Source of the DNA: an uncultured Fretibacterium sp.
Lineage (GTDB): Bacteria; Synergistota; Synergistia; Synergistales; Aminobacteriaceae
Assembly: GCA_937911045.1 (NCBI GenBank)
Contig: CALEPX010000036.1
Span: 1-15,238 of the forward strand
Direction of reading: 5' to 3'
Length of the DNA stretch: 15,238 bases
The notes under the pieces: model-generated
Database searches by the model: none
Seen by the model: only the letters and a program-made list of their open reading frames with translations
What the model was told of the DNA's origin: nothing
Position numbers and translations under genes: made by a program
In this document: one piece after another, positions 1-7,975 of the stretch
Position numbering within the stretch: the stretch's first letter is position 1
How the letters are laid out: the number at the start of each line of letters is the position of its first letter

Positions 1-428
1 TCTTGAACTCGGATAATCCGTTCGATTTGATGTTTTATGCTGTGAAAAAGACGGCAAACGTGCGAGAGGAGAACAAGTTTGCTCAATTATTGACACTCAC
101 ACGTCAGTTATCTTCCAAAGGTTGGAACGAGGAGGATCGCAGAGACATTTTTAATTTCATCGTCAGGGCAGTGAATCTGAAAGACGTTGAATTAAAGCAG
201 AAATTTACACGAGTGATTGAAGAAGGAGAAGGAGATAAGATGACATTAAGTTTTGTTGAGGAATATTTTTTAGACAAAGGAATTGCAGTTGGTGAAGCGC
301 GCGGTGAATCACGAGGTCGGCGCGAGGCTAATTTAGAGACTGCACGTCGTTTGCGAGCGATGGGACTGAGTGATGCTGACATTTCTAAAGCGACGGACTT
401 AGCGGTTGAAGAATTTGCAAAATTATGA
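1..428 (+). CDS. Rpn-like nuclease/putative transposase, C-terminal part
   Basis: This frame is open from the left edge of the window, so the gene begins upstream and only its last ~141 codons are present. The N-terminal half of the fragment (PFDLMFYAVKKTANVREENK) and the following helical segment resemble the region after the PD-(D/E)XK core of Rpn-type recombination-promoting nucleases. The tail is typical of that family: a charged Gly/Glu/Arg stretch (GEARGESRGRREANLETARR) followed by LRAMGLSDADISKATDLAVEEFAKL-type sequence, where 'IxxxTxLxxEEI' normally ends the protein. The catalytic Asp/Glu-x-Lys residues would lie outside the window, so activity cannot be judged. TTG at position 3 is an internal codon, not a credible start. 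Family membership comes from the tail pattern only; a generic coiled-coil-tailed protein is the alternative. Confidence 0.6.
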   Translation, partial: LNSDNPFDLMFYAVKKTANVREENKFAQLLTLTRQLSSKGWNEEDRRDIFNFIVRAVNLKDVELKQKFTRVIEEGEGDKMTLSFVEEYFLDKGIAVGEARGESRGRREANLETARRLRAMGLSDADISKATDLAVEEFAKL

Positions 429-663
429 GTGATCATTCCGTTTAGCCCCGAAAATTTTTCCGATATTTTCTCCGAAGCAAAGAATAAACGTCCTCAGCTC
501 GATGAAGTTTTGAAAGTGATTCGAGCTGTGGACAAAATTGGATCGGATTGCTCGCAGCCTAGTTCAGGGTTCAATTGATGTCCAACTGTTCGAGAAATTG
601 AGCGACATGTGTGTCATTATTGAAGTGTGGGATTTGGGTATATTGAATGATTCACCTACTTGA
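429..663 (+). pseudogene. broken reading frame of unknown family after the Rpn-like gene
   Basis: Directly after the TGA of the Rpn-like gene, GTG at 429 opens a frame that reads IIPFSPENFSDIFSEAKN and then KRPQLDEVLKVIRAVDKIG before it stops at 576-578. A second frame, open from 544 to 663, reads VQGSIDVQLFEKLSDMCVII and ends LGILNDSPT. The two stretches overlap and have a natural amino-acid composition, as expected for one gene split by a frameshift near 540-570. No ribosome binding site of note precedes the GTG. I do not recognise the family. It could equally be the 3' end of an old gene whose middle was deleted. Confidence 0.35.
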
Positions 664-671
664 AAGCTTAT

Positions 672-695
672 GAGAAACATAATGCTTTGTTTCTC
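672..695. repeat. perfect 8-bp inverted repeat (hairpin)
   Basis: GAGAAACA at 672-679 pairs perfectly with TGTTTCTC at 688-695 across an 8-nt loop. Neither side is followed by a clean T run, so a classical intrinsic terminator is not shown. It lies just after the broken frame ending at 663 and could be a decayed terminator or a recognition site. Confidence 0.4.
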
Positions 696-756
696 GGAAT
701 TTGAGAAAATAATAATTCAGAGTACACAGGAAGGCGAGACGAGAACTTAAATAACC

Positions 757-835
757 TTATGCCCCTGAGGCACGAGGTTGCGATTTAGTTAAGTAACGTA
801 TTATAAATTCCGTAAAATTACGATTATGTTTTGCT
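757..835. repeat. dispersed repeat, copy 1
   Basis: Two blocks are shared with a copy at 12241-12307. Block A (757-790) matches at about 29 of 34 positions and contains GTTGCGATTTAGTT. Block B (811-835) matches at 24 of 25 positions and contains CGTAAAATTACGATTATG, which includes the small palindrome CGTAA-AA-TTACG. The stretch between the blocks is 20 nt here and 8 nt in the other copy. No reading frame runs through it. The stretch 664-1010 otherwise holds only the hairpin at 672-695 and AT-rich sequence in which I see no gene. Confidence 0.7.
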
Positions 836-1009
836 ATGGAGTTATAATTATAATCATGTTGCTAAAAGTCCGTTTTTAAGACTCGGCATACTTGTAGTTT
901 TTTCGTTCCTTGGCAACTGAATAGCGTTTATTGATGTAATCGATGGGATTTGAGATCCGATCCTGTGCCTATATGATTAATTTTTCTTCCTTTTTATTCG
1001 ATTTCTGGA

Positions 1010-1973
1010 AGAAATGACCTGCATTTTTCGAGACCTCGCTCGTATAGCCACAGTTTTGAGAAGTTCAGGGCGAACATTTTGAAGCCGAAAAATACCTTTG
1101 TCTCCAGCTTTCCTTTGACCGGTATGCTGTCTACCTAGTATTTTCTCCGAAGAATGGATGGAATTGTCTCGACTCCATTCCGGATACGCCTGATCAGCTT
1201 CATCGTTTTATCATCTTTCCGTTGGATTTCCTCTTCTGTGTGCCAGGGCTCCTAGCGAGATGATCACCTGTGCCGTGCGTTTTTTGATCTTCGCATTGCA
1301 TTCCTTCTGATGTGGGCAATTCTCACAGCGACACCGTGGAAAAGAGATCCGAATCTAATTAGACTGGTAGATAAAGGAACTGCCCGGACAGCGAAGAATC
1401 GATAAGCCATCTTCGGAGTAAACAAACTGTGTGAGGATCTCCCTTGTTTTTCTTCCTCTCAGGCCCGTAGTCAGTATCCCGATGTTCTGATCCGCTGCCA
1501 GCCCGGCTAGTTCACTGGCATAAGCGGTATCTGCGATCAGTACAACGATTTCTTCGGATACTTCAGCCTGATCGATCGTTTCCCGGAGAAAGTCCACATC
1601 ACTGCGGGTGTTGACATCGTACTGGTAATCCGTCACAACAGAACCCTTATGTGGCATCCGGGTCGGAATGGTTCTGCAGGGAAGAAGAGTCCATTCGTAA
1701 TAGACGACACGGTTCCGGATGTTGGATTCGATCATCATGCTGTCCATCCGCTTGATCGTTGGAGAGATCTCCATGTATTTTCTTAGGTCTCAGCCATTTC
1801 GACGAAACACTGATTCAGAAGATCTTCCACGGTCGTCAGTTCATAGGTCGCCAGAATGCACCGACGATAACATTAAGGACTTGAGCCCAGAACCGCTCCA
1901 GCATCTGCTGTTTCCTTTTGGAGAGAAAAGCCAGTTTGTCGAAAAGGTATGATTCATTCAGGACGAAAAACAT
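1010..1973 (-). pseudogene. IS1182-type transposase, degraded
   Basis: The family signature survives in pieces across several frames on the minus strand. An ATG at 1973 behind GAGAGGTG starts a frame with FDKLAFLSKRKQQMLERFW and VIVGAF. A shifted frame then gives YELTTVEDLLNQCFVEMAE and, after another change, MEISPTIKRMDSMMIESNIR. The family motif LQNHSDPDAT appears around 1651-1680 in one frame and runs straight into a stop, while the adjacent frame resumes with GSVVTDYQYDVNTRSDVDFL and ADTAYASELAGLAADQNIGI. After the stop near 1357, a cysteine cluster (RCRCENCPHQKECNAK), IRNGVETIPSILRRKY, and finally VKGKLETKVFFGFKMFALNF remain. Intact relatives are about 500 residues or longer; here roughly 950 bp remain, so at least three internal deletions or frameshifts have occurred. 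No terminal inverted repeats could be assigned. Its sequence resembles clostridial members and it cannot encode active transposase. Confidence 0.8.
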
Positions 1974-2111
1974 GTTTACACCTCTCAGAATATATATACC
2001 ACTTTTGTTTTGAGGGGAAAAAGCCGCATAAATTTAACGAAAAATCAATGCTATTCAATTGTCATGGAACATGGTTAGCAATTAGTTGCAATGGATACCA
2101 CCGTAATTACT

Positions 2112-2141
2112 TTGGACATCCAAATGAAACTATGATAAAAT
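2112..2141 (+). promoter_or_regulatory. possible sigma-70 promoter of the CocE-type gene
   Basis: TTGGAC (2112-2117) is followed after 18 nt by TAAAAT (2136-2141), 65 nt upstream of the ATG. The match is fair, and the region is A/T-rich, so chance is possible. Confidence 0.35.
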
Positions 2142-2206
2142 AAAATAAATTCTTTCGGCCAGAATAACCAGCCCGACGAGAGAAAATTTTGCAGAAAGGC
2201 ATAAAA

Positions 2207-3964
2207 ATGTCGAACATTAAAGATTTTATGATATTTAAGCCGTCTTATGATTACATTGATGACGGACACTTTCACGGGATTTTGAGCAAGTTTAATCCCT
2301 TAACAACGACTCTCAAAAAAGGTTGGCAGATCGACCCTAGATTTAAGCCGCTCTCATGTGACATAATTTTTGAGAAAGACGTCGCTGTTAAAATGCGCGA
2401 CGGAATTACTCTTTATGTTGACGTTTACAGACCGGTTACAGATGAAAAAGTTCCTGTTATTGTCTCATGGAGTCCTTACGGCAAAAGTGCTGGCACAGCT
2501 CCTCGCTACACGAATCTTTTTGCAATGATAGGCATTCCAGATTCCCAGCTCTCTGGGCTTCATAAATTCGAAGGGAGCGATCCGGCTTACTGGTGTGAAC
2601 AAGGCTACGCTGTCTGCAACCCTGACACAAGAGGTATTGCTCATTCCGAAGGTGATATTTTTACGATAGGTTCTCAAGAAGCTCACGATGGTTATGATTT
2701 AATCGAATGGCTTGGTGTTAGAGATTGGTGCAACGGAAAAGTTGCATTGAGTGGAACTTCTTACCTTGCGTTCTCTCAATGGTTCATCGCGGCCGAACAG
2801 CCTCCGCACTTGGCAGTCATCAATCCCGAAGAAGGCTTAACCGACGCATATCGCGACATGTTAGCACGTGGAGGAGTAATGGACGTGAATTTCACCGAAC
2901 ATCTTTTAGTTAATAACGTTCACGCGGGTGAACCTGTCAGACGCGAGGACGTTGCCGAAGAAGGCTTGAAATATCCCTTTGCTAATCACCCTGTATGGCT
3001 GGACAAGATCGCAAAGCCCGAAAAAATTACATGCCCCGCCTATGTTATCGCGAGCTACAGCAATACGCTTCACACAATCGGAACTTTCAGAGCGTGGAGG
3101 AGTCTTCAGCAGAAAGACAAGTGGCTCAGGATTCATGACGGTCAAGAATGGCCGGACTTTTACGAGCCGGCACAACAGGAAGACAGACGGAGATTCTTTG
3201 ATCATTTCTTGAAGGGTATTGATAACGGCTGGGAGAAAACCCCACGTGTAAGATACTCCCTTCATGATTTTGAGGGCGGTAAATTTACGGGCATTGCTGC
3301 TGAAACATTCCCTCCGGCAGGCGTTGAATATAAAAAATTATATTTGAATGGAGTAACCCGGACTTTCAGCGATAAACCTGCAGATACTGACACTCCAGCA
3401 AGCTACACAGTTGAAAGCACAGTCTCGCAAATTTCATTCTTATATAAAGCTGAGAATCAGACGGAATTTATAGGATACCCTAAAGCCAAGTTATGGGTCG
3501 AAGCTGACGGAAGCGACGATATGGACATTCACGTTTATATTTATAAACTCGACAAAACCGGAAGCCATCTTCAGCAGTTTATTATCCCGAATAATTCTGC
3601 CAGAGTTCATGACTACACCGACAACGGCGGAAGTGTCCTGCGTTATAAGGGCAGCAGCGGTCGTTTAAGAGTTTCAATGCGTTCACTTGACGAGGTCAAG
3701 AGTACTGACGAAATCCCTGCGTATACTTTTGACCATGAAGAAAAATTAAAGCCCGGCGAGATCGTTCCTGTTGAAATTGAGCTGTCCCCGATGGGATTAA
3801 TTCTTTATCCTGATGAGCAGATAAGGTTCATCATCAGTGCAAATGACTATCTCGGTTCAATCATTCCCGGCACTGTGAGCGACAAGCCTAAAAATAAAGG
3901 CAAGCATATAATTCACTGCGGCGGCAAGTTTGATTCTTATCTGCAATTACCATTTAAGCATTAA
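2207..3964 (+). CDS. CocE/NonD (X-Pro dipeptidyl-peptidase S15-like) hydrolase
   Basis: A 585-residue alpha/beta hydrolase with the S15/CocE layout. The N-terminal catalytic domain contains VKMRDGITLYVDVYRP (the usual entry motif), NPDTRGIAHSEGD, and the nucleophile elbow SGTSYLAFSQW with predicted Ser185. RIHDGQEWPDFYEP supplies the likely catalytic His (about residue 310). The C-terminal half (from about residue 370) is the jelly-roll domain with YPKAKLWVEADGSDDMDIHVYIY and IPVEIELSPMGLILYPDEQIR-type strands. Members cleave acyl or peptide bonds of small substrates; the substrate here is unknown. The acidic triad residue lies in the IASYSNTLHTIGTFRAW segment or just before it and I cannot fix it. 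The ATG at 2207 has AAAGG 7 nt upstream and is preferred over an in-frame TTG at 2189. No signal peptide is seen, so it is probably cytoplasmic. It looks intact and stands alone on this strand. Confidence 0.9.
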   Translation: MSNIKDFMIFKPSYDYIDDGHFHGILSKFNPLTTTLKKGWQIDPRFKPLSCDIIFEKDVAVKMRDGITLYVDVYRPVTDEKVPVIVSWSPYGKSAGTAPRYTNLFAMIGIPDSQLSGLHKFEGSDPAYWCEQGYAVCNPDTRGIAHSEGDIFTIGSQEAHDGYDLIEWLGVRDWCNGKVALSGTSYLAFSQWFIAAEQPPHLAVINPEEGLTDAYRDMLARGGVMDVNFTEHLLVNNVHAGEPVRREDVAEEGLKYPFANHPVWLDKIAKPEKITCPAYVIASYSNTLHTIGTFRAWRSLQQKDKWLRIHDGQEWPDFYEPAQQEDRRRFFDHFLKGIDNGWEKTPRVRYSLHDFEGGKFTGIAAETFPPAGVEYKKLYLNGVTRTFSDKPADTDTPASYTVESTVSQISFLYKAENQTEFIGYPKAKLWVEADGSDDMDIHVYIYKLDKTGSHLQQFIIPNNSARVHDYTDNGGSVLRYKGSSGRLRVSMRSLDEVKSTDEIPAYTFDHEEKLKPGEIVPVEIELSPMGLILYPDEQIRFIISANDYLGSIIPGTVSDKPKNKGKHIIHCGGKFDSYLQLPFKH

Positions 3965-3976
3965 GTAAGCATTAAG
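3955..3976 (+). repeat. tandem 11-bp duplication over a stop codon
   Basis: The unit TAAGCATTAAG occurs twice in a row; the first copy contains the TAA stop of the CocE-type gene. It looks like a slippage duplication and leaves the protein end unchanged. Confidence 0.7.
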
Positions 3977-3985
3977 GAAAATTGC

Positions 3986-4120
3986 TAAGACGAAAACCGC
4001 TTTATTGCTTTAGGCTGTCGTGCTGATTTATTGCTTGTGCAAGGCAACCCGACAAAGAATATAAGCGACATCAGGAACATTCAGAAAGTCTGGGTAGCTG
4101 GTGAAGAAGTAAAAAATTGA
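3986..4120 (+). pseudogene. amidohydrolase C-terminal remnant
   Basis: A plus-strand frame without a start reads IALGCRADLLLVQGNPTKNI and then SDIRNIQKVWVAGEEVKN before TGA at 4118-4120. This is the standard end of imidazolonepropionase/dipeptidase-like metal-dependent amidohydrolases ('GxxADLLLVxGNPxxDIxxLxxIxxVxxxG'). Everything upstream, including all metal ligands, is gone; the CocE-type gene ends about 20 nt before it. It is therefore the scar of a deleted gene that probably once followed the hydrolase in an operon. It is followed at once by a terminator. Confidence 0.7.
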
Positions 4121-4129
4121 ATGGAGAAA

Positions 4130-4160
4130 GGGACTTTACACGAAAGTCCCGTTTAATTTT
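4130..4160 (+). terminator. intrinsic terminator
   Basis: GGGACTTT (4130-4137) pairs perfectly with AAAGTCCC (4143-4150) around a 5-nt loop and is followed by GTTTAATTTT. It would end the CocE/amidohydrolase transcript. The minus-strand side has TTTCTCC, so weak bidirectional use for the opposing operon is possible. Confidence 0.8.
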
Positions 4161-4167
4161 AATTATT

Positions 4168-4323
4168 CTAAATCAGCTCGGAAATTTTCAGAACTATTCC
4201 GTACCCTTCATACACTACGAGGTAATTGCCACGTACTGAAATTTCATCGCCATGCTTAACTGAGTTATAGACGCTTTCATCTTGAAAAACGCAAAGAGCG
4301 TAACATTTTCCTGTCGCTGTATT
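4168..4323 (-). pseudogene. OB-fold (tRNA_anti-like) secreted-protein remnant
   Basis: A minus-strand frame of 51 codons plus a TAG stop at 4168-4170 reads TATGKCYALCVFQDESVYNS, then VKHGDEISVRGNYLVVYEGY and GIVLKISELI. The pattern 'CxFxDESxxxSVKxGDxIxVRGxYxxYxGxxxLxxxEL' is that of OB-fold tRNA_anti-like domains in secreted or lipoprotein-type proteins. The preceding strands (KSAESIEIETK) lie in another frame just upstream, around 4326-4360, so a frameshift separates them, and no start codon is linked to it. It may be the end of an independent gene or have been joined to the DUF6273 remnant by deletion. Confidence 0.45.
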
Positions 4324-4339
4324 TTAGTTTCTATCTCGA

Positions 4340-4775
4340 TGCTTTCTGCGGACTTTGCTTGACGGAGTACAAAAAATTTTTCGCTTCGGCTTCCGAAAAG
4401 TTTTTTATGACCCGTATTGCTGGACGTACGCCGATGACGTTATCGTCAACATAAGACGGCAGGAATTATTGAGGCTTTTTCCTCATCAGTGAAAGCCGTG
4501 TTGAAAAATTCGTTGTTGAGCCATTGCCTCAAAGAGCAGTTTTCCCACGTAACATTATCTATGTGTTCGTTATATGGAATTTCATCGATGCATTTCTTTG
4601 TCATCAGCAAGATTTCGCTCTCATCTTCATCAAGAACTAGCCACTCGATGGGAGACGCTGTTTTTGAGTAAGAGTTTTGAATATACCCTCCGAAGTTCAT
4701 TTCACGGAATGTCGCAAAACATTCGGAGCAGGACAGGAAACTTAACACGAACGCGAGAATAAGAATTTTTTTCAT
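4340..4775 (-). pseudogene. DUF6273-type secreted protein, internally deleted
   Basis: The ATG at 4775 has a strong site (GGGAGGGAT) and lies 3 nt after the stop of the preceding receptor gene, so it belongs to that operon. The start encodes a signal peptide (KKILILAFVLSFLSCSECFA, cleavage likely after CFA). The mature part carries the DUF6273 core: PIEWLVLDEDESEILLMTKK and then NVTWENCSLRQWLNNEFFNTAF. The frame ends at a TGA (4446-4448) after IIPAVLC. The C-terminal family motif GVRPAIRVI survives directly downstream in a shifted frame. In family members about 80-100 residues separate these elements, so an internal deletion with frameshift is the simplest reading. The role of DUF6273 proteins is not established; they are often cell-surface proteins of gut bacteria. 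Confidence 0.65.
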
Positions 4776-4778
4776 GAT

Positions 4779-6523
4779 TTAATCCCTCCCAATCAATCTT
4801 CTTGTTTCTTCAAGGACTTCGGGCGTTTTTATAAAACCTGCGCCGATTTTTTCTTGAAGCCATTTGCCCTGAATGTCTTTATATTTTGTTATTCTCTCCC
4901 ATTCTGAAACTTCTTTATCGCTCAAAATCCTGACTTCCGCGCCGTCAGCCTGTAAACGTTCTATCTGTTCATGAAGCGCGGCGTTCATGACATCACCAAG
5001 CTGGCTGTATGCGAAATTAGCGGCTCTCTCGAATGCCTCCTGTTCTTTTTCTGAAAGGGAGTTCCAAACGTTTTTGTTCATGGCTATGAGGTAGGCGTGT
5101 CCGAGCCATAACTTGGGAGACACAGCGACATATTTAGCTTCTGTGTGGGCTTTAATGTCATAGCCGCTGTCGATGTTGACGATTAAGCCGTCAAGCGAAC
5201 CGTCCGCGAGAGCCTCGAAGACTTTGTTGCCCCACGGCATTGTTACGGGGATTGCCCCGGCGTTGCTCAAAAAATCTTTGTGCCAGAAACTCGCGCTGCG
5301 CCACTTTTGATTTTTAATCGAGCTTAAATCATTCAGAGGCTCATGGCTGAAAAAAGCCGCAGGAAATCCCGTTGCTACAAAGATAACGTGTAAATTCTGT
5401 TTCTCGATTTCGTCTTTCAAAGCTGGGATTTTTTCATAAATGCTTCTGAAAAAATTAACCTGTTCCTGTCCTGTTGGTCCGACAGGGAAGCTCTTAAATA
5501 CCTGATGAAGCGGCAGGGTGTCCATGAAATATTCGGGAACTACGACGGCAAGCTGTGCGATCTTAGCTTCTTGAACAGTGGGCAAAGCTTTATAGCTGCT
5601 ACTTAATTCTCCGTTCCAGTGAGGAGTGATTTTAATCCGTCCGTTTGATTCTTTTTCGATTGCTGGGAATAGAACGTCGTTGAGAAATTTTGTCCTCATG
5701 TTTCCTAACGGCTCATGGTCTGAATATGACAGCGTGATAACATCGGGAGCGGTCTTAACTTTCAGCGCATCAAGGACTGCCAAAGTCAGGTCATCAATGC
5801 CGATAGTCGCTCCAGAAATTAAATCGACGTTTTCAGCGTGTCCGTTATTGTCATACTTCACAGCGTCAATTCCGTGTTCAAGCACCCAGTCTTCGTAGTA
5901 AGCAACCTGCTCCCACCAATCCTTGTTAATGGAACTGACTTTTTTAATTCCGTAATTGTCATATTTCTCCTTGCTGTCTTCGCCTGCGTTGCTGATACGG
6001 TCAATAAGGACTTTGATAATTTCCCCGTCCTTGAAAATTACGTTGGCGATATAAAGCCCCATACTTTGCTGTACGAAGTGCCGGTTTTAATCTCGTAACC
6101 TTCTTCCTCTGTTTTGCCGTCCATAGCGTTTTTAACGGCTTGCGATAATTCAGCCACGTTAATCGTTGCGCCTGAAATTAAATCAGGGTTAAGTGCGTGT
6201 CCTTTCTCGTCAGTTTCCACAGCTTCGAGTCCGTGTTCAACGACCCAATTCTCATAATAAGCGACTTGTTCCCACCAGTCTTTATTGAGGGAACTGACAG
6301 GTTTAATGCCGTAGTTGTCATGAAGCTCCTTGCTGCTTTTGCCGTTAGCAAAACGATCAATCACAACGTTCGTAATCTTGCCGTTATTTTCGATAACATT
6401 GGCAATGTACAGCCCCCACTGCTGGCTGTAAGAAATTCCCGATTTAACGTTCACTTCTGCGAAAGCCGTGGCAGACACGGAAACAACAATCAGGACTGCA
6501 AATATTGCGGTAAGTTTCTTCAT
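4779..6523 (-). CDS. secreted FMN_bind-FMN_bind-DctP fusion, frame broken by one base
   Basis: Two reading frames form one gene. The first (start 6523, AAAGGAG upstream) encodes a signal peptide (residues 1-22, cleaved after AFA), an FMN_bind repeat (about 30-133) with DLISGAT (Thr120), and the start of a second repeat ending KVWG. The second frame continues LYIANV, completes repeat 2 with another DLISGAT (Thr240 in the joined numbering) and ends with a full DctP/TRAP solute-receptor domain (about 260-581). Both repeats share NKDWWEQVAYYE and EHG. At 6057-6060 there are four Cs (Gs on the coding strand), where the equivalent site of repeat 1 (6413-6417) has five; adding one G joins the frames into about 581 residues. 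FMN_bind domains are covalently flavinylated on the Thr of SGAT by ApbE and act outside the membrane; DctP domains bind organic acids. No DctQ/DctM permease is present nearby, so a redox or sensing role is as likely as uptake. It may be a recent pseudogene or an assembly error. Confidence 0.8.
6056..6061 (-). other. frameshift site in the FMN_bind-DctP gene
   Basis: The coding strand reads TGGGGC here and TGGGGGC at the homologous place in repeat 1 (6412-6418). The upstream frame runs off into FISPT and stops, while the downstream frame continues the domain exactly. No slippery heptamer or obvious pseudoknot is seen, so programmed frameshifting is not supported. Confidence 0.8.
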
Positions 6524-6525
6524 TA

Positions 6526-7515
6526 TTAGTTTTCTCCTTTGATGTGTAAAATTTTTTCGGCGTTCTTGTGAGCAATAAGCTCTTTCTCCTCATTTGTCAA
6601 AAATTCCGCAGACATCAAGAACTCGTAGAAATTTCCCTGCTTTATGTATGGGTAATCGACAGCCCACATTATGTGTTCAGCTCCTATGAGTGTGACCATG
6701 TACTCGAACTGCATCGGCGACAAAATTCCGCTCGGAGTGATGTAAAAATTTTCCTTGTAGTATTCGGAAATTTTCTTGCGTAGTCCTGTTGATTGCGGAG
6801 GCATCATGTAATCCAGCCTTTCAAGATACGCAGGTATCAATTCGCCCCAATGTCCAGCGATTATTTTCAAGTTGGGGAGCTTGTCGAAGATTCCCGACAG
6901 AATCAGCCTTACTTCATGGACTCCAACGTCAAGATGCCAACCGAAGCCCGCGCTTGCAAACTGTCCTGCTATAAAAGCCGAGTATTCTGGCGAAGTGTAA
7001 TAGAAATCTTGAATAACTTGATTTATCGGAGCGGGGTGGAATGAAATCGGCACGTCGAGTTCAGCGGCTTTCGCAAAAATCGGAAAGAAGGATTTTTCCT
7101 CGTAGAAATGTCCTTGAAATTGTCCGGCAAGAAGCGCACCACAAAAGTTATATTCTTTAACACAGCGTTCAAGTTCTTGGGCAGCTTCAACAGGGTCAGC
7201 CATGGGAAGCGTTGCGAACGCAGCAAATCTTTCGGGGTGAGGCTTAATTTTTTCCGCTAAAATGTCGTTGGCTCTCTTGCAAATTCTGACGGCTTCGGAA
7301 GCTGGGACCTGATCCGAAACTGGCGAAGTGTATGAAAGAACCTGCATGTCAATTTTGTGCTTATCCATGAAGTCAATTCGTTCTCCGTCAATGTCAGTTA
7401 AAGAATTTCCTACAAAGACCATCGATTTGTAGAACTCCGGGGCTTCCGTGAACTTGTTGTTCTCGTCAATAATTTCTTGTGCCGTAAAATGTTCCTCAAT
7501 AGTTACAATCCGCAT
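6526..7515 (-). CDS. amidohydrolase, ACMSD / gamma-resorcylate decarboxylase-like
   Basis: A 329-residue amidohydrolase_2 (TIM-barrel) protein. The N-terminus VTIEEHF gives the ExH metal-binding motif (Glu7, His9) that replaces HxH in resorcylate and 5-carboxyvanillate decarboxylases. Further ligands and catalytic residues expected of this family are visible: His160 in ISFHPAP, His222 in IIAGHWGE, and Asp287 in MWAVDYPY. The ACMSD family mostly performs non-oxidative decarboxylation of aromatic or unsaturated carboxylic acids with a divalent metal, but some members are hydrolases, so the substrate is open. Length is normal. The ATG has GGAGG at good spacing and follows the stop of the PNPOx-fold gene by 3 nt; the next gene starts 2 nt after its own stop. 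This tight packing supports co-translation. No signal peptide, so cytoplasmic. Confidence 0.85.
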   Translation of the reverse strand: MRIVTIEEHFTAQEIIDENNKFTEAPEFYKSMVFVGNSLTDIDGERIDFMDKHKIDMQVLSYTSPVSDQVPASEAVRICKRANDILAEKIKPHPERFAAFATLPMADPVEAAQELERCVKEYNFCGALLAGQFQGHFYEEKSFFPIFAKAAELDVPISFHPAPINQVIQDFYYTSPEYSAFIAGQFASAGFGWHLDVGVHEVRLILSGIFDKLPNLKIIAGHWGELIPAYLERLDYMMPPQSTGLRKKISEYYKENFYITPSGILSPMQFEYMVTLIGAEHIMWAVDYPYIKQGNFYEFLMSAEFLTNEEKELIAHKNAEKILHIKGEN

Positions 7516-7518
7516 AAA

Positions 7519-7920
7519 TCATTCCTCCGGGAAAATGACTTCAACATTGTCGCCGGGACTATGTATAGCCGCCTTGACGACCTGAAGCTCAAAGACTACC
7601 AGCGCAGGATTCGACGCATTGCCGAAACGCTCAATTTCTGCTGGTATTCTGCTCAGGTACTGCTCGCGCGTGGTTATGTCCTGTGTTTCAGCAACATTTG
7701 CGTACAGTCTCAGCCAACGTCCTTTGTTGAATGCGATTAAGGCGACGTGATTATTCTTCAGAAGCTGCCTGTGCATTGCCTTGCCTGCCCTCGTTCCGAA
7801 ATATAAAGCCCCGTTTTTTTCAAGGATTTGGCTTATAGGTCTTCCCGATGGATATTCGCCGTCAACCGTGAGCAGATAATAAAATCCGCAATCTTTCAAA
7901 AAATCATAAATCTGACTCAT
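7519..7920 (-). CDS. PNPOx-fold (pyridoxamine 5'-phosphate oxidase family) flavoprotein
   Basis: A 133-residue protein of the small, stand-alone split-barrel flavoprotein type. MSQIYDFLKDCGFYYLLTVD, GRPISQILEKNGALYFGTRA and the cluster KNNHVALIAFNKGRWLRLYA match the usual FMN-binding strands ('YLATVDGxxPxxRP', 'LYxxTxxxKxMxxQLxxNxxVxLxxF'). Such proteins bind FMN or F420-like cofactors and reduce or oxidise small molecules; many have no assigned reaction, and it should not be taken as a true PdxH. Its ATG is preceded by AGGAGG (7927-7932) with 6-nt spacing. It overlaps nothing but sits 3 nt before the amidohydrolase, so the two probably act on the same pathway. Intact. Confidence 0.85.
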   Translation of the reverse strand: MSQIYDFLKDCGFYYLLTVDGEYPSGRPISQILEKNGALYFGTRAGKAMHRQLLKNNHVALIAFNKGRWLRLYANVAETQDITTREQYLSRIPAEIERFGNASNPALVVFELQVVKAAIHSPGDNVEVIFPEE

Positions 7921-7975
7921 TGCTTGCCTCCTAAAAATTTGTCAATATAAGAAAAACTAACTTGCGTCCGTTTAT

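Noticed and set aside
4779..6062. Separate 427-residue gene starting with ATG at 6062
   Set aside because: That ATG lies inside the second FMN_bind repeat, has no ribosome site, and would remove the signal peptide; it is the downstream half of one gene.
6040..6075. Programmed ribosomal frameshift in the FMN_bind-DctP gene
   Set aside because: No slippery heptamer or clear downstream structure, and the homologous repeat shows a simple one-base difference in a G run.
6197..6529. Plus-strand open frame over the first FMN_bind repeat
   Set aside because: Antisense shadow of a clearly conserved domain; a parallel shadow exists at 5838-6098 over the second repeat because the DNA is repeated.
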